Positions 1-8,123 of a stretch of DNA of 64,000 nucleotides are shown piece by piece. Each line of letters opens with the position of its first letter. Within the stretch, counting starts at the first letter, position 1. The notes below the pieces were generated by a model. The model ran no database searches. It saw only the letters and a list, made by a program, of their open reading frames with translations, and was not told the DNA's origin. This DNA comes from Lachnoclostridium sp. (GTDB taxonomy: Bacteria > Bacillota > Clostridia > Lachnospirales > Lachnospiraceae). The DNA lies in the NCBI GenBank assembly GCA_021770065.1, contig JAETRR010000010.1:1-64000 (forward strand), given 5' to 3'. Both the position numbers and the translations under genes were made by a program.

Positions 1-1
1 A

Positions 2-75
2 CGGAGTATGGCGTAGCTTGGTAGCGCGCTCGGCTGGGGGCCGAGAGGTCGCAGGTTCAAATCCTGTTACTCCGA
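2..75 (+). tRNA. tRNA-Pro (anticodon GGG); 3' end is the prophage attachment site
   Basis: Cloverleaf: acceptor CGGAGTA/TACTCCG, anticodon arm CTCGG-CTGGGGG-CCGAG, T arm GCAGG-TTCAAAT-CCTGT. Confidence 0.95.
55..75. repeat. attL core (21 bp GTTCAAATCCTGTTACTCCGA)
   Basis: Exact direct repeat with 46533..46553, flanking integrase on the left and endolysin on the right. Confidence 0.93.
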
Positions 76-85
76 CTAGCAAATT

Positions 86-139
86 ATAGCCGAGATTCAG
101 AGATTTTTCAATAAAATCAATGGATTTCGGCTATTTTTT
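86..139 (+). terminator. Rho-independent terminator downstream of tRNA-Pro, supplied by the prophage left end
   Basis: ATAGCCGA ... TCGGCTAT followed by a T run. Confidence 0.7.
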
Positions 140-218
140 CATTTTCAAATATAAGCTTAAATTATTCTACATAAATGTAAATTATATCATTTTTTGTCAC
201 GAATTTGTCACGAAACAG

Positions 219-1214
219 CTAAGTAAATAGGGCATTGCGAAGCTTGTCTGAAGCATCCCTTTTAGCCTGTTCCTCCCTCTCCATCATAGAGTGCCTATAT
301 ACGGATTTCATAACATGATCCGTTTCCCATCCTCCCATGCGCAGGATATCCGCTTCGGGCACCCCGAGAGCCGACATCTCGCTTGCGAAGTAATGGCGCA
401 GCTTGTGGAGAGAAAACTCCGGCATCCCGAGCTTGGCCTCCAGGCGTTTAAGGTGCTGCGCAATGGAGTTTGGGGCTCCTTTGTACACATATCCCTGTTC
501 TCTTATCTTATCGGCCAGCTCCTGCGGTATCACAATATCTCTGGTGCTTTCCGTGGTCTTAGTGGTTTTAATTACCCATTTCTTGTCCGCATTTAGGACC
601 AGCGCCTTATTGATATGCACCACATCCCCATCCACATCCGAGGCAGTAAGGGCGCAGATCTCCGACCGCCTCATACCGTAGCAGGCGAGAGTAATAGGAA
701 TCTCGAACTCCGTACCCCTTACCGATTCCAGTATCCTTTTTACGTCCTCCCTGGACGGCGTGTACGGCTCATGCTTGACCTTTTGTGGCAGCTTGGTATA
801 AATCTTCATTTCCGGCCTGTAAGCCCCCAAAACGGCGCTTACGAAGCCGTGATAATTACGCACGGTCTTAGGGGACTTGTCCTTGGAAAACTCGTTTACC
901 AGGCGGTTAATGTCAATCTGTTCAATATCGGTCAGAGTGAGCTTTTTAAACCATTCCGGAAGCCGGTTCCCTATCTCTATGTATTCCTTTACTGTTCTTG
1001 GCGATAACACGTTCTTTTTCATGTCCACATATCCGGCTGCAGCTTCCCCGAAAGTCATGGGTTTTCGGTTTTCCTTTACCTCCTCCAGTTTCTTAGCCAT
1101 GGCAAGCAGAGCGTCTTTCTGCGTGGGTTTCCGGTCAAACGTGACCGTGTATGTTTTCCCTTTATACATTTTCCTTATCCGGTAGGCTCCGGACGGGAGC
1201 GGTTCGATCTTCAT
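219..1214 (-). CDS. int: Phage tyrosine recombinase/integrase
   Basis: C-terminal ALTA..., LHKLRHYFAS, GGWETDHVMKSVYRH motifs; SD AAGGAGG before MKIEPLPSG; adjacent to attL. Confidence 0.93.
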   Translation of the reverse strand: MKIEPLPSGAYRIRKMYKGKTYTVTFDRKPTQKDALLAMAKKLEEVKENRKPMTFGEAAAGYVDMKKNVLSPRTVKEYIEIGNRLPEWFKKLTLTDIEQIDINRLVNEFSKDKSPKTVRNYHGFVSAVLGAYRPEMKIYTKLPQKVKHEPYTPSREDVKRILESVRGTEFEIPITLACYGMRRSEICALTASDVDGDVVHINKALVLNADKKWVIKTTKTTESTRDIVIPQELADKIREQGYVYKGAPNSIAQHLKRLEAKLGMPEFSLHKLRHYFASEMSALGVPEADILRMGGWETDHVMKSVYRHSMMEREEQAKRDASDKLRNALFT

Positions 1215-1345
1215 GATACCATCCTCCTTTTTGGGTATAAAAATAACAGCCCGTAAACCGTCTGGGATTCCAAACGTTTTACTTGCAAGCTGTCCCCGAA
1301 GATGGTACAATATTTGTGTTGTAGGTATCACCTTCGGGTATATCT

Positions 1346-1384
1346 AAAGCCGTTCAGTGCTCCAACACTGGGCGGTTTTATTTT
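1346..1384. terminator. Bidirectional terminator-like hairpin
   Basis: AAAGCCGTTCAGTGCTCCAACACTGGGCGGTTTTATTTT: stem CAGTG/CACTG plus CCG/CGG, T-rich on + strand and AAAGCC on the other side. Confidence 0.65.
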
Positions 1385-1440
1385 GTGTCCAGAAATTCTT
1401 TTACGCCTCATGCTATAATAATAAAAAGTGCAGGAGGTAA

Positions 1441-1602
1441 ATGATGAAAAATGCTACTCCTTTAAATCAGATGAAAGATGCTTTAAAAGAAGCTTTGCAA
1501 TCTCCCGTTCATCAATCTCAAAAACCCCTTGTGATTGTAATAAATCAAGAAGAAATCGAGAAGTTAGCTTCATTGATAAGGAAAGACAGTTCCAAATCAT
1601 AA
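1441..1602 (+). CDS. Small hypothetical protein (MMKNATPLNQMKDALKEALQSPVHQSQKPLVIVINQEEIEKLASLIRKDSSKS)
   Basis: CAGGAGGTAA SD, TATAAT at 1414-1419, coherent composition; antisense to 1454..1732. Confidence 0.5.
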   Translation: MMKNATPLNQMKDALKEALQSPVHQSQKPLVIVINQEEIEKLASLIRKDSSKS

Positions 1603-1732
1603 TGGAATAGATCTTGCTTTCTTCCATTGAATCATTCGTACCGGAAAATAAACTTTCCATTATTTCATCCTGGTTATTTTTAATAATATCATCAATCATT
1701 TTATCCAGGGCTTTTATAGTTAATTTTTCCAT
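1454..1732 (-). CDS. Hypothetical protein
   Basis: ORF in the - strand lysogeny operon; starts MEKLTIKALDKMIDDIIKN. Confidence 0.45.
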   Translation of the reverse strand: MEKLTIKALDKMIDDIIKNNQDEIMESLFSGTNDSMEESKIYSIMIWNCLSLSMKLTSRFLLDLLQSQGVFEIDEREIAKLLLKHLSSDLKE

Positions 1733-1878
1733 AAACTTCCCTTTCCTCTTCCGTCCCTTTCCCCCGCTCCGGTTTTTCACTTTAAGAAATGCTTATAGTT
1801 AAAATTATGCTTTCCATAACCATTCTTTTCTTCCTACTGATCTCTTAGTGGGGAGATAGGAGGGAGAAAAAAAGAGTT

Positions 1879-2397
1879 TTAATAAAAATATTGCATAGAA
1901 TCATTAATCATATTCATAGCTTCATTCATTCGATTCATATAAATTGTAAATACAACATAAGCCCTAAAAGCATCTATAATAATTACAGCGAGTGTAAAAA
2001 TTAACTTTCTTTTCACTGTCCTTTTTCCGGTGCACCATATTAATATAATTCCTATAAGTGGAAAAAATAAAGTTATAATTAAAATAAATATGTTTCTACT
2101 GTAAAATGGCATATCTTCTACATCTGTTTTTACGATATCTATTTCAGGAAACTTATTTGACAGTATGTTAATAATTTTCTTTATATCTTGGTTTTGCTTT
2201 TGCCCAAATTCAAATCTGTCGTATTTATTGTATTCGTTATGAAAATCAATGTAACCTCCTTCGAAACCAGAACGATAGCAATACTCTATTTTTGTGACTT
2301 CTTCGTAAGGAATTATTTTTAAGTTATACATCCAATCTTTAATGATAACTTTAGTAGAGCGAAAGTCTATTGTAGAAGAGTTAGCTGTTATTTTCAT
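1879..2397 (-). CDS. Hypothetical membrane protein (soluble N-terminus plus C-terminal TM segments), co-oriented with the repressor
   Basis: ORF; hydrophobic NIFILIITLFFPLIGIILIW and KLIFTLAVIIIDAFRAYVVF. Confidence 0.7.
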   Translation of the reverse strand: MKITANSSTIDFRSTKVIIKDWMYNLKIIPYEEVTKIEYCYRSGFEGGYIDFHNEYNKYDRFEFGQKQNQDIKKIINILSNKFPEIDIVKTDVEDMPFYSRNIFILIITLFFPLIGIILIWCTGKRTVKRKLIFTLAVIIIDAFRAYVVFTIYMNRMNEAMNMINDSMQYFY

Positions 2398-2421
2398 CTT
2401 TTATCCCCCCGTGAAATTCTA

Positions 2422-3045
2422 CTATCTTACATCACTCTGAAAAGCGACGGCCTTTCCTAAAATGTGTACTTCATTCAGTTCTTCATTTTGAAAAATCAGA
2501 TCCTCATAAGCAGGATTTTCAGCCTTAAGGATCAATAAAGCTTTTTCCTTATAGTAGAACAATCTCTTAAGTGTAGCTTCACTTTCATTATTTACTACAA
2601 CGGCGGCAATCTCTCCGTTGTCCACCATTTCTTGCTTTCTAATAAAAACAATGTCCCCGTCTAATATTCTTGCCCCAACCATGCTGTCACCAGAGGCTTT
2701 CAAACAAAAATCTGCTTTTATGTCTGTACCCGCCATGACGTAGCTCTCCCTGTCCTCGTTAGTGTATTTTGGTTTACCACAAGCGATATTCCCAAGTATA
2801 GGAAATCTTTTTAATTCTATGGGATAAATATTTGATAATATTGGGGGTTCTTTCTCTTTTCCTGTCATTATGTAGTCTACAGAGACACCAAAATACTTAG
2901 CAATTTTATTTGCTAACTTTAAATTACAATCAGTATTTCTATTTTTCCATGTACTAATTGTAGATGCATTAACTCCTGTTTCTTTACAAAAACGATAAGT
3001 AGTAATTCCTCGTTCTATGCAAAGTTTTTCAAAAATCTCGTACAT
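2422..3045 (-). CDS. CI/LexA-like repressor: XRE HTH plus S24 peptidase domain
   Basis: N-terminal HTH YRFCKETGVNASTISTWKNR; C-terminal ASGDSMVGARILDGDIVFIRKQ (S24 Ser motif) and AVVVNNESEATLKRL (Lys). Confidence 0.92.
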   Translation of the reverse strand: MYEIFEKLCIERGITTYRFCKETGVNASTISTWKNRNTDCNLKLANKIAKYFGVSVDYIMTGKEKEPPILSNIYPIELKRFPILGNIACGKPKYTNEDRESYVMAGTDIKADFCLKASGDSMVGARILDGDIVFIRKQEMVDNGEIAAVVVNNESEATLKRLFYYKEKALLILKAENPAYEDLIFQNEELNEVHILGKAVAFQSDVR

Positions 3046-3066
3046 TCATTCGCTCCTATAAATAAT

Positions 3067-3184
3067 TCGCAAAAACGAAATAAACATATTGACAAGACCG
3101 AAACACAGTGTTATAGTATAACTATAGTTCGGTTATGCAATATATAAATGGGTTTCAAAAATGAAATATCGCAAAAGTGAAATA
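3067..3184. promoter_or_regulatory. Early promoter/operator region
   Basis: TTGACA (3089-3094) - 17 nt - TATAGT (3112-3117); near-repeats TCGCAAAAACGAAATA (3067) and TCGCAAAAGTGAAATA (3169). Confidence 0.65.
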
Positions 3185-3260
3185 TTTCGTCTGGTAAACA
3201 AAGTATATCACTAAACCGAAGTAAACGCAAGTATTATTTTGAAAGGAGGGGAATAAATCT

Positions 3261-3521
3261 ACGAAAAAGAGAGTTGATAATCATTATTATGAGCTTTTAG
3301 TAATTCTTAATGAAAACGGAACAAAGATGGAGCCGCAGGAGTTAAGAGCATTGCATAAAGAAATGGTAAAGTATGGGCGGTTTATGGGCGTTCCATTTAT
3401 GTACCGATACCCAGACTTCCCATTATATGTGCAAACAGTGACGCTATTGATTCTAATAGTTCCTTCAGTACTGGATTGGTGTATACGTCATATCCTCCAA
3501 ATAGTGCGATTATGGAAATGA
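3261..3521 (+). CDS. Small early protein whose optimally spaced start codon reads ACG
   Basis: AAGGAGGGG then AATAAATCT then ACG AAA AAG AGA...; first in-frame ATG is only at 3327. Confidence 0.35.
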   Translation, partial: TKKRVDNHYYELLVILNENGTKMEPQELRALHKEMVKYGRFMGVPFMYRYPDFPLYVQTVTLLILIVPSVLDWCIRHILQIVRLWK

Positions 3522-3762
3522 TGGTTGGTATTACAAATTTCCAGAATGAGCGAGAACGGTATCTTAAATACATTTTACCATTATCACTGATACGACATCT
3601 ATTTTTAAAGTGGGGTGACAATTCAACTAGGCCGTATCTCCTTAAGAATTTCCGATTGTCATTAAGGGTGCGATCATAATTTATTCCTAATAATTTTACT
3701 TTTATAAGTATTAAATATTCTGGAAATGAAAGCAATAAATCCTTATATGTTAGTTTGCTCAT
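3397..3762 (-). CDS. Hypothetical membrane protein, counter-oriented in the early region
   Basis: SD CAGGAG before MSKLTYKDLLLSFPEYLILIKVKLLG...; hydrophobic FWKFVIPTIISIIALFGG. Confidence 0.7.
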   Translation of the reverse strand: MSKLTYKDLLLSFPEYLILIKVKLLGINYDRTLNDNRKFLRRYGLVELSPHFKNRCRISDNGKMYLRYRSRSFWKFVIPTIISIIALFGGYDVYTNPVLKELLESIASLFAHIMGSLGIGT

Positions 3763-3835
3763 AATTTTCTCCTGTTTATTATTAATTACAGTATATAGGA
3801 GAACCAAACAAAACACAAGGAAAGGAAGTGAGAAA

Positions 3836-4018
3836 TTGTCAAAAATGTACACTTGCGAAGAAATCGCAGAGCGTTATGGAGTAAAAGTTATTACAGTTTG
3901 GGACTGGATTCGAAAGAAGAAATTACCGGCTCTTAAGATTGGAAAGGAGTACCGGATTCGGGAAGAAGATATAAAAGCGTTTGAGGATTCTCGGTTGACA
4001 ACCAGTGTTTCGCAATAA
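3836..4018 (+). CDS. Excisionase-family (MerR-like) DNA-binding protein
   Basis: MYTCEEIAERYGVKVITVWDWIRKKKLPALKIGKEYRIREEDIKAFE; TTG start 3836 or ATG 3845. Confidence 0.85.
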   Translation: MSKMYTCEEIAERYGVKVITVWDWIRKKKLPALKIGKEYRIREEDIKAFEDSRLTTSVSQ

Positions 4019-4040
4019 TGCGACTAAAGGAGGTGAGAAG

Positions 4041-4282
4041 GTGGAAGAAAAAAGATATTCGTTCCTCACGAACTGAAAACCATTGAAATTGATGTGGAAA
4101 AAAAGATTTTCCGTGTGAATGGTGAGGACTTCGGGAAAAGATGCACCGAATTTTCTATCGAGTGCAATGCAGGCGAAAAAGATTTTTTTAAGATTGAAAT
4201 GAGGATCGGAACAACCATAAGATTTTTATCTTATAACCGGGACGGTGAAAAGACAGGCGAAAAGATTTTTGAAAAAAAGTAA
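4041..4282 (+). pseudogene. Small early protein with a frame break at an A6 tract
   Basis: GTG GAA GAA AAA AGA TAT TCG... reaches TGA at 4074; the -1 frame gives KKIFVPHELKTIEIDVEKKIFRVNGEDFGKRC...; A7 would restore a single ORF. Confidence 0.55.
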
Positions 4283-4296
4283 GTAGGTGATGAACT

Positions 4297-4596
4297 ATGC
4301 CGAGAACACCACTCACAATGGAACAAAGACGGGAATACAAGCTCTTGGACTTTAAGATATGGGTACATGGCCAGATGAAAGCCAATCACCTGTATCAAAA
4401 GGACATTGCAAATGTGCTTGGAGTTAGCCAAGTAAGGGTGTCCCAAATGCTAAAAGTCCCAGACAAGAAGAAAAAGTCCCAAAAAGAAAATGAGGCCGGC
4501 ATAAATCCAGATCCGTTTACCCTGGGCCAAGTAATAACTTTATGCGAGTTGTTTGGGGTAGATCCGGAGGAACGGAAACGGCTGCTGACACTGTAA
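4297..4596 (+). CDS. HTH (XRE-like) early regulator
   Basis: KANHLYQKDIANVLGVSQVRVSQMLK. Confidence 0.8.
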   Translation: MPRTPLTMEQRREYKLLDFKIWVHGQMKANHLYQKDIANVLGVSQVRVSQMLKVPDKKKKSQKENEAGINPDPFTLGQVITLCELFGVDPEERKRLLTL

Positions 4597-4608
4597 GGAG
4601 GTGATGCG

Positions 4609-4734
4609 TTGTATATTCCGGAATTTGTTGTCGGAATGCTGGCCGGGTCAGTCATAACCATGTTGGTAATCATTGTACTGGCACTGCGGTCCGGCAAAAA
4701 GGATAAGGAGGCGCAGGATGGCGATTCTGACTGA
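4609..4734 (+). CDS. Small single-TM phage protein (41 aa)
   Basis: SD AAGGAGGTGATGCG, TTG start; LYIPEFVVGMLAGSVITMLVIIVLALRSGKKDKEAQDGDSD. Confidence 0.55.
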   Translation: MYIPEFVVGMLAGSVITMLVIIVLALRSGKKDKEAQDGDSD

Positions 4735-4870
4735 ATCAGAAAAGCTTAAGCTTAAGAACATGGAGATTTGCCTTTTGGATGAATCCAAGGGAGCGGACAA
4801 GGCAAAGGCCAAGGAAGCACTTATTAGGCTTGACACTCTCTATGAGATTAAAAGACAACTGAATCTTTAG
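4718..4870 (+). CDS. Hypothetical small protein
   Basis: SD AAGGAGGC; MAILTESEKLKLKNMEICLLDESKGADKAKAKEALIRLDTLYEIKRQLNL. Confidence 0.65.
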   Translation: MAILTESEKLKLKNMEICLLDESKGADKAKAKEALIRLDTLYEIKRQLNL

Positions 4871-4884
4871 AAAGGAGGGAAGGA

Positions 4885-5004
4885 GTGAGAAAACTTAGAA
4901 GACTTGTAGCCAAGGCACACATGAGAAAGGCCGGTATTCATAAGCCTTTCAAGAAGTACAAAGACGGTAGTTTCTTCTCCAATCATTGGAGAGAGTACCT
5001 GTAA
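4885..5004 (+). CDS. Small basic phage protein (39 aa)
   Basis: SD AAAGGAGGGAAGGA; VRKLRRLVAKAHMRKAGIHKPFKKYKDGSFFSNHWREYL. Confidence 0.55.
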   Translation: MRKLRRLVAKAHMRKAGIHKPFKKYKDGSFFSNHWREYL

Positions 5005-5150
5005 AAAGATTTGCCCCGGCAGTACTGGCATACTCCGAGGCGTGGCAACCAACTAACCGGGAGCTGATTGCAGGAATATAATACCATTTTCCTGCAAAAA
5101 AAGCAATAGAAAATCGAATATTTGTTCGAGAATTTTTTTTGGAGGAAATT

Positions 5151-5486
5151 ATGGACAAAGATAACGAATTAACAATGCCGGAAAATCCGTCATGGAGCCA
5201 GATGATATCCTTAGTCTCTGAATTAATGGCAGAGAACAAGGAACTTAAGAACAGCTGGAGATTAGAAGTTGTCCAGCAGGCAAAGAAAAGCGTCAAGTAT
5301 TGGTTTATTGCTTTTCTTCTGACGCTCTTAGCCTTAGTAGGAACCAATATCTATTGGATAGCCGTGAATAACAGTTATGAGTATGTCTACCAGGACGGTG
5401 AAGGCCAGAATAATTACAACAATAATGTTGATGGAGACGTACATAATGTCACAACTGATCAAGCGGAAGAAGAACGGCAAAAGTAA
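5151..5486 (+). CDS. Hypothetical single-TM protein
   Basis: SD TGGAGGAAATT; MDKDNELTMPENPSWSQMISLV..., TM WFIAFLLTLLALVGTNIYWIAV. Confidence 0.7.
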   Translation: MDKDNELTMPENPSWSQMISLVSELMAENKELKNSWRLEVVQQAKKSVKYWFIAFLLTLLALVGTNIYWIAVNNSYEYVYQDGEGQNNYNNNVDGDVHNVTTDQAEEERQK

Positions 5487-5516
5487 GGGAACCAAGAGAA
5501 AGAAAAGGAGATAACT

Positions 5517-5627
5517 ATGGATACGGCTAAGAAAGTATTAACTCTATTCTTCCAGCTCCTTGCTGTTGGGTGTGCATTCTTAACACCATATATCGCAGCT
5601 TGGCTGTTTATGTATCTCTGTGAATAG
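5517..5627 (+). CDS. Small TM protein (36 aa)
   Basis: SD AAAGGAGATAACT; MDTAKKVLTLFFQLLAVGCAFLTPYIAAWLFMYLCE. Confidence 0.5.
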   Translation: MDTAKKVLTLFFQLLAVGCAFLTPYIAAWLFMYLCE

Positions 5628-5641
5628 GAAGGAGGTGTGTC

Positions 5642-5851
5642 ATGGGAAAGGAAGATTTTCTCCTTAAGCTTGCCCGTGAGGAACTCACAGACGAACAGAT
5701 CCGCAGGGAGTTTAACAAACACTACGGTGTGAACCGTCTGGAGCAAGCCAAATGGGATTTGCAGGCCAGAACCCCGTGTTGTATGACAACAGCACTGTTA
5801 GCCTGTCAGAAGCTTATGGACATAACAAAAGCCCCATGCTTGGGAGCGTAA
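5642..5851 (+). CDS. Hypothetical protein
   Basis: SD GGAAGGAGGTGTGTC; MGKEDFLLKLAREELTDEQIRREFNKHYG. Confidence 0.6.
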   Translation: MGKEDFLLKLAREELTDEQIRREFNKHYGVNRLEQAKWDLQARTPCCMTTALLACQKLMDITKAPCLGA

Positions 5852-5905
5852 AGGGGCTTTGATAAACAATCAATTATATTATAGCAGGTTTGGAGGTAAA
5901 TGTAA

Positions 5906-6876
5906 ATGGAAGAGATTAAGAAAGAATCTGGAGAAGTCAGAGGATATAAGGTATTCAATCCGGATTGGACATGCAGAGGGTTCCAGTACGAAGTCGGGAA
6001 AACTTTTGAGGAAGATATCGATCCGTCCTGTTGTGACCGCGGATTCCACTTCTGCACCAATGCAGTAGATTGCTTCAGATACTATGACTTTAATCCCAAA
6101 AACAAAGTGGCAGAAGTGGTCGCTTTGGGGAAAGTGGATTGTTCAGAGGGTGGTACAAAGTGTTGTACCAATAAGATTCTGATTGTGCGTGAAATTCTTT
6201 GGAAGGAAGTACTTAAAATCGCAAATATAGGGAAAGATTGCACAGGATATGGTAACACCGGGGACTGTAACACCGGGAACTGTAACACCGGGAACCGTAA
6301 CACCGGGAACCGTAACACCGGGAACTGTAACACCGGGGACTGTAACACCGGGAACTGGAACACCGGGGACTGGAACACCGGGAACCGTAACACCGGGAAC
6401 CGTAACACCGGGAACTGTAACACCGGGAACTGTAACACCGGGTACCGTAACACCGGGGACTGGAACACCGGGGACCGTAACACCGGGGACTGTAACACCG
6501 GGGACTGGAACACCGGGAACTGTAACACCGGATGCTTTATGACAGAGGAACAGAAGATATCTTTTTTAATAAAGCCTCGGATTGGACCTACACTGATTGG
6601 TTGGAAAGCGATGCCAGACATATCCTCAACCAAATTCCGAAAAATGTTGTTGAATGGATTTGCTCGGGTGATATGACGGATGAAGAAAAAGAGGAACATC
6701 CGGAGTATGAAACTACCGGAGGATATCTGAAAATTTTGGATGAATCGGAATGTGCACAGATATGGTGGGATGGGCTGAATGAACGTAAACGCAACATTAT
6801 TATCAGTATACCTAATTTTGATCTGGACATTTTTGAGAAATGTACGGGTATTAAAATCAGCAAGGAGGATAGCTAA
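5906..6876 (+). CDS. Pentapeptide-repeat (NTG[DN]x) protein in two frames; the C-terminal half (from ~6532) is reached by a -1 shift
   Basis: 5906 frame carries the repeat and ends at 6676; coherent C-terminus FFNKASDWTYTDWLESDARHILNQIPKNVVEWICSGDMTDEEKEEHPEYETTGGYLKILDE is in the -1 frame; junction is T TTT TTA at 6562-6568. Confidence 0.65.
6250..6537 (+). repeat. 15-bp coding tandem repeat (AACACCGGGRACYGK-type), about 19 units
   Basis: Visible periodicity; translates as NTG[DN][CRW]. Confidence 0.95.
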
Positions 6877-7118
6877 TGGAAGAAAATAAAATCATGGTAT
6901 ATATTCCGCTCGAACTTTTTTTAACTATGCATGCAAGAGCGGAACAGATCGAAGTCATTAAGCGTCTGGCAAATGAAAAGAAATATATGTCTCTGGATGA
7001 ACTGATGGCGATTATCGCAGCAGATCCGATCGAAAGAAAAGCGGACGGAGAGCCGGAACGCAGTTTTGAAGAAATGTTTGATGATGTTCCCGGCATGGAG
7101 GAAATGACATGTACTTAG
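6876..7118 (+). CDS. Hypothetical protein
   Basis: SD AAGGAGGATAGCTA; MEENKIMVYIPLELFLTMHARAEQIEVIKRL. Confidence 0.65.
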   Translation: MEENKIMVYIPLELFLTMHARAEQIEVIKRLANEKKYMSLDELMAIIAADPIERKADGEPERSFEEMFDDVPGMEEMTCT

Positions 7119-7255
7119 AGGATGATTTACAGGGAATTGATCATAAAAGCAGATTAAAAAGACAGATGGAAGCCTATGAGGAGGCAGAAAGAGAGGGAAA
7201 TAATGGAAAGCATACAGGCAGTAATAACACAGGAGAGTGCAGTAGTATCTTGTAA
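7109..7255 (+). CDS. Hypothetical small protein
   Basis: SD GGAGGAAATGAC; overlaps both neighbours. Confidence 0.35.
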   Translation: MYLEDDLQGIDHKSRLKRQMEAYEEAEREGNNGKHTGSNNTGECSSIL

Positions 7256-8123
7256 TTTTGAACAGGTGAAAGCAGCCATACAGGAAAGGCTGGCACGGTA
7301 TGACGGCGCAGAGTTTACAGAGGAATCCAAGGTATTTGCAAAAAAAGAGGTAGCAAGCCTCCGGGCGGAGAAAAAGACATTCCAGGACAACCTCAGGTCT
7401 GAAAAGAAAAAGTACATGGAGCCCTGGGACGATTTCGAGGCGCAGGCGAAAGAGCTTATTGCCATGTACGATAAGCCGATTGATTTGATCAACGGGCAGG
7501 TGCAGGCATTCGAGGAAAAGCGCATCCAGGAGAAAAAGGATCTTATTTCGCAGCTTTATGAGGAACTGGTACCTTTTTATTTGAGAGATCATCTCCCCCT
7601 TAGCCGTATTTACAACCCCAAATGGGAAAATGCCACCATGTCCAGGAAAAAGATCAGTGAAGAGCTGTCCAACTTATGCGAAAGCACAATAAAAGACATT
7701 GATACTATTTCGGAGATGAATTCCGAGGCTGTTGAAAAGGCTCTTGAAATGTATAAGCGTGATTTAAGTCTTTCCAATGCAGTTACATATATTAATAACT
7801 ATGAGCGCCAGAAGCAGGAAATACTGGAACGCAGGCGCAGGGAGGATGAAGAGCGTATACGCCGGGAAGAGCGTGAAAAGATTCTGGCAGAACAGAGGGC
7901 GCAGGCAGAGAAAGAAGCGGCGCTTAAAAAGGCCGAAGAGGAAAAGGCTGTAGCAGTGGAACGGGCGAAGGAAGAGGCAGCGCAGGAGGTTATTGAAAGC
8001 CTTACGCCGGAGGATATCGGAGGAACTGAAACATATACATATAAGATTGCTCTCTCTGCTGATGCAAAGGACAAGCTCGAAATGTATATGGACAGCATTG
8101 GAATCGAATGGGAGCTGATTTGA
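7203..8123 (+). CDS. DUF1351-like coiled-coil phage protein
   Basis: Alternating charged helix, position just before ERF gene; family recalled, not searched. Confidence 0.75.
   Translation: MESIQAVITQESAVVSCNFEQVKAAIQERLARYDGAEFTEESKVFAKKEVASLRAEKKTFQDNLRSEKKKYMEPWDDFEAQAKELIAMYDKPIDLINGQVQAFEEKRIQEKKDLISQLYEELVPFYLRDHLPLSRIYNPKWENATMSRKKISEELSNLCESTIKDIDTISEMNSEAVEKALEMYKRDLSLSNAVTYINNYERQKQEILERRRREDEERIRREEREKILAEQRAQAEKEAALKKAEEEKAVAVERAKEEAAQEVIESLTPEDIGGTETYTYKIALSADAKDKLEMYMDSIGIEWELI

Noticed and set aside
6250-6537. CRISPR-like array
   Set aside because: Short 15-bp units with no unique spacers and a continuous coding frame.
6249-6542. ORF of VTPGT repeats (+) and the - strand FPVLQSPVL ORF (6082..6699)
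   Set aside because: Alternative-frame/antisense readings of the 15-bp coding minisatellite; the NTG[DN]x frame has the N-terminal domain and SD.
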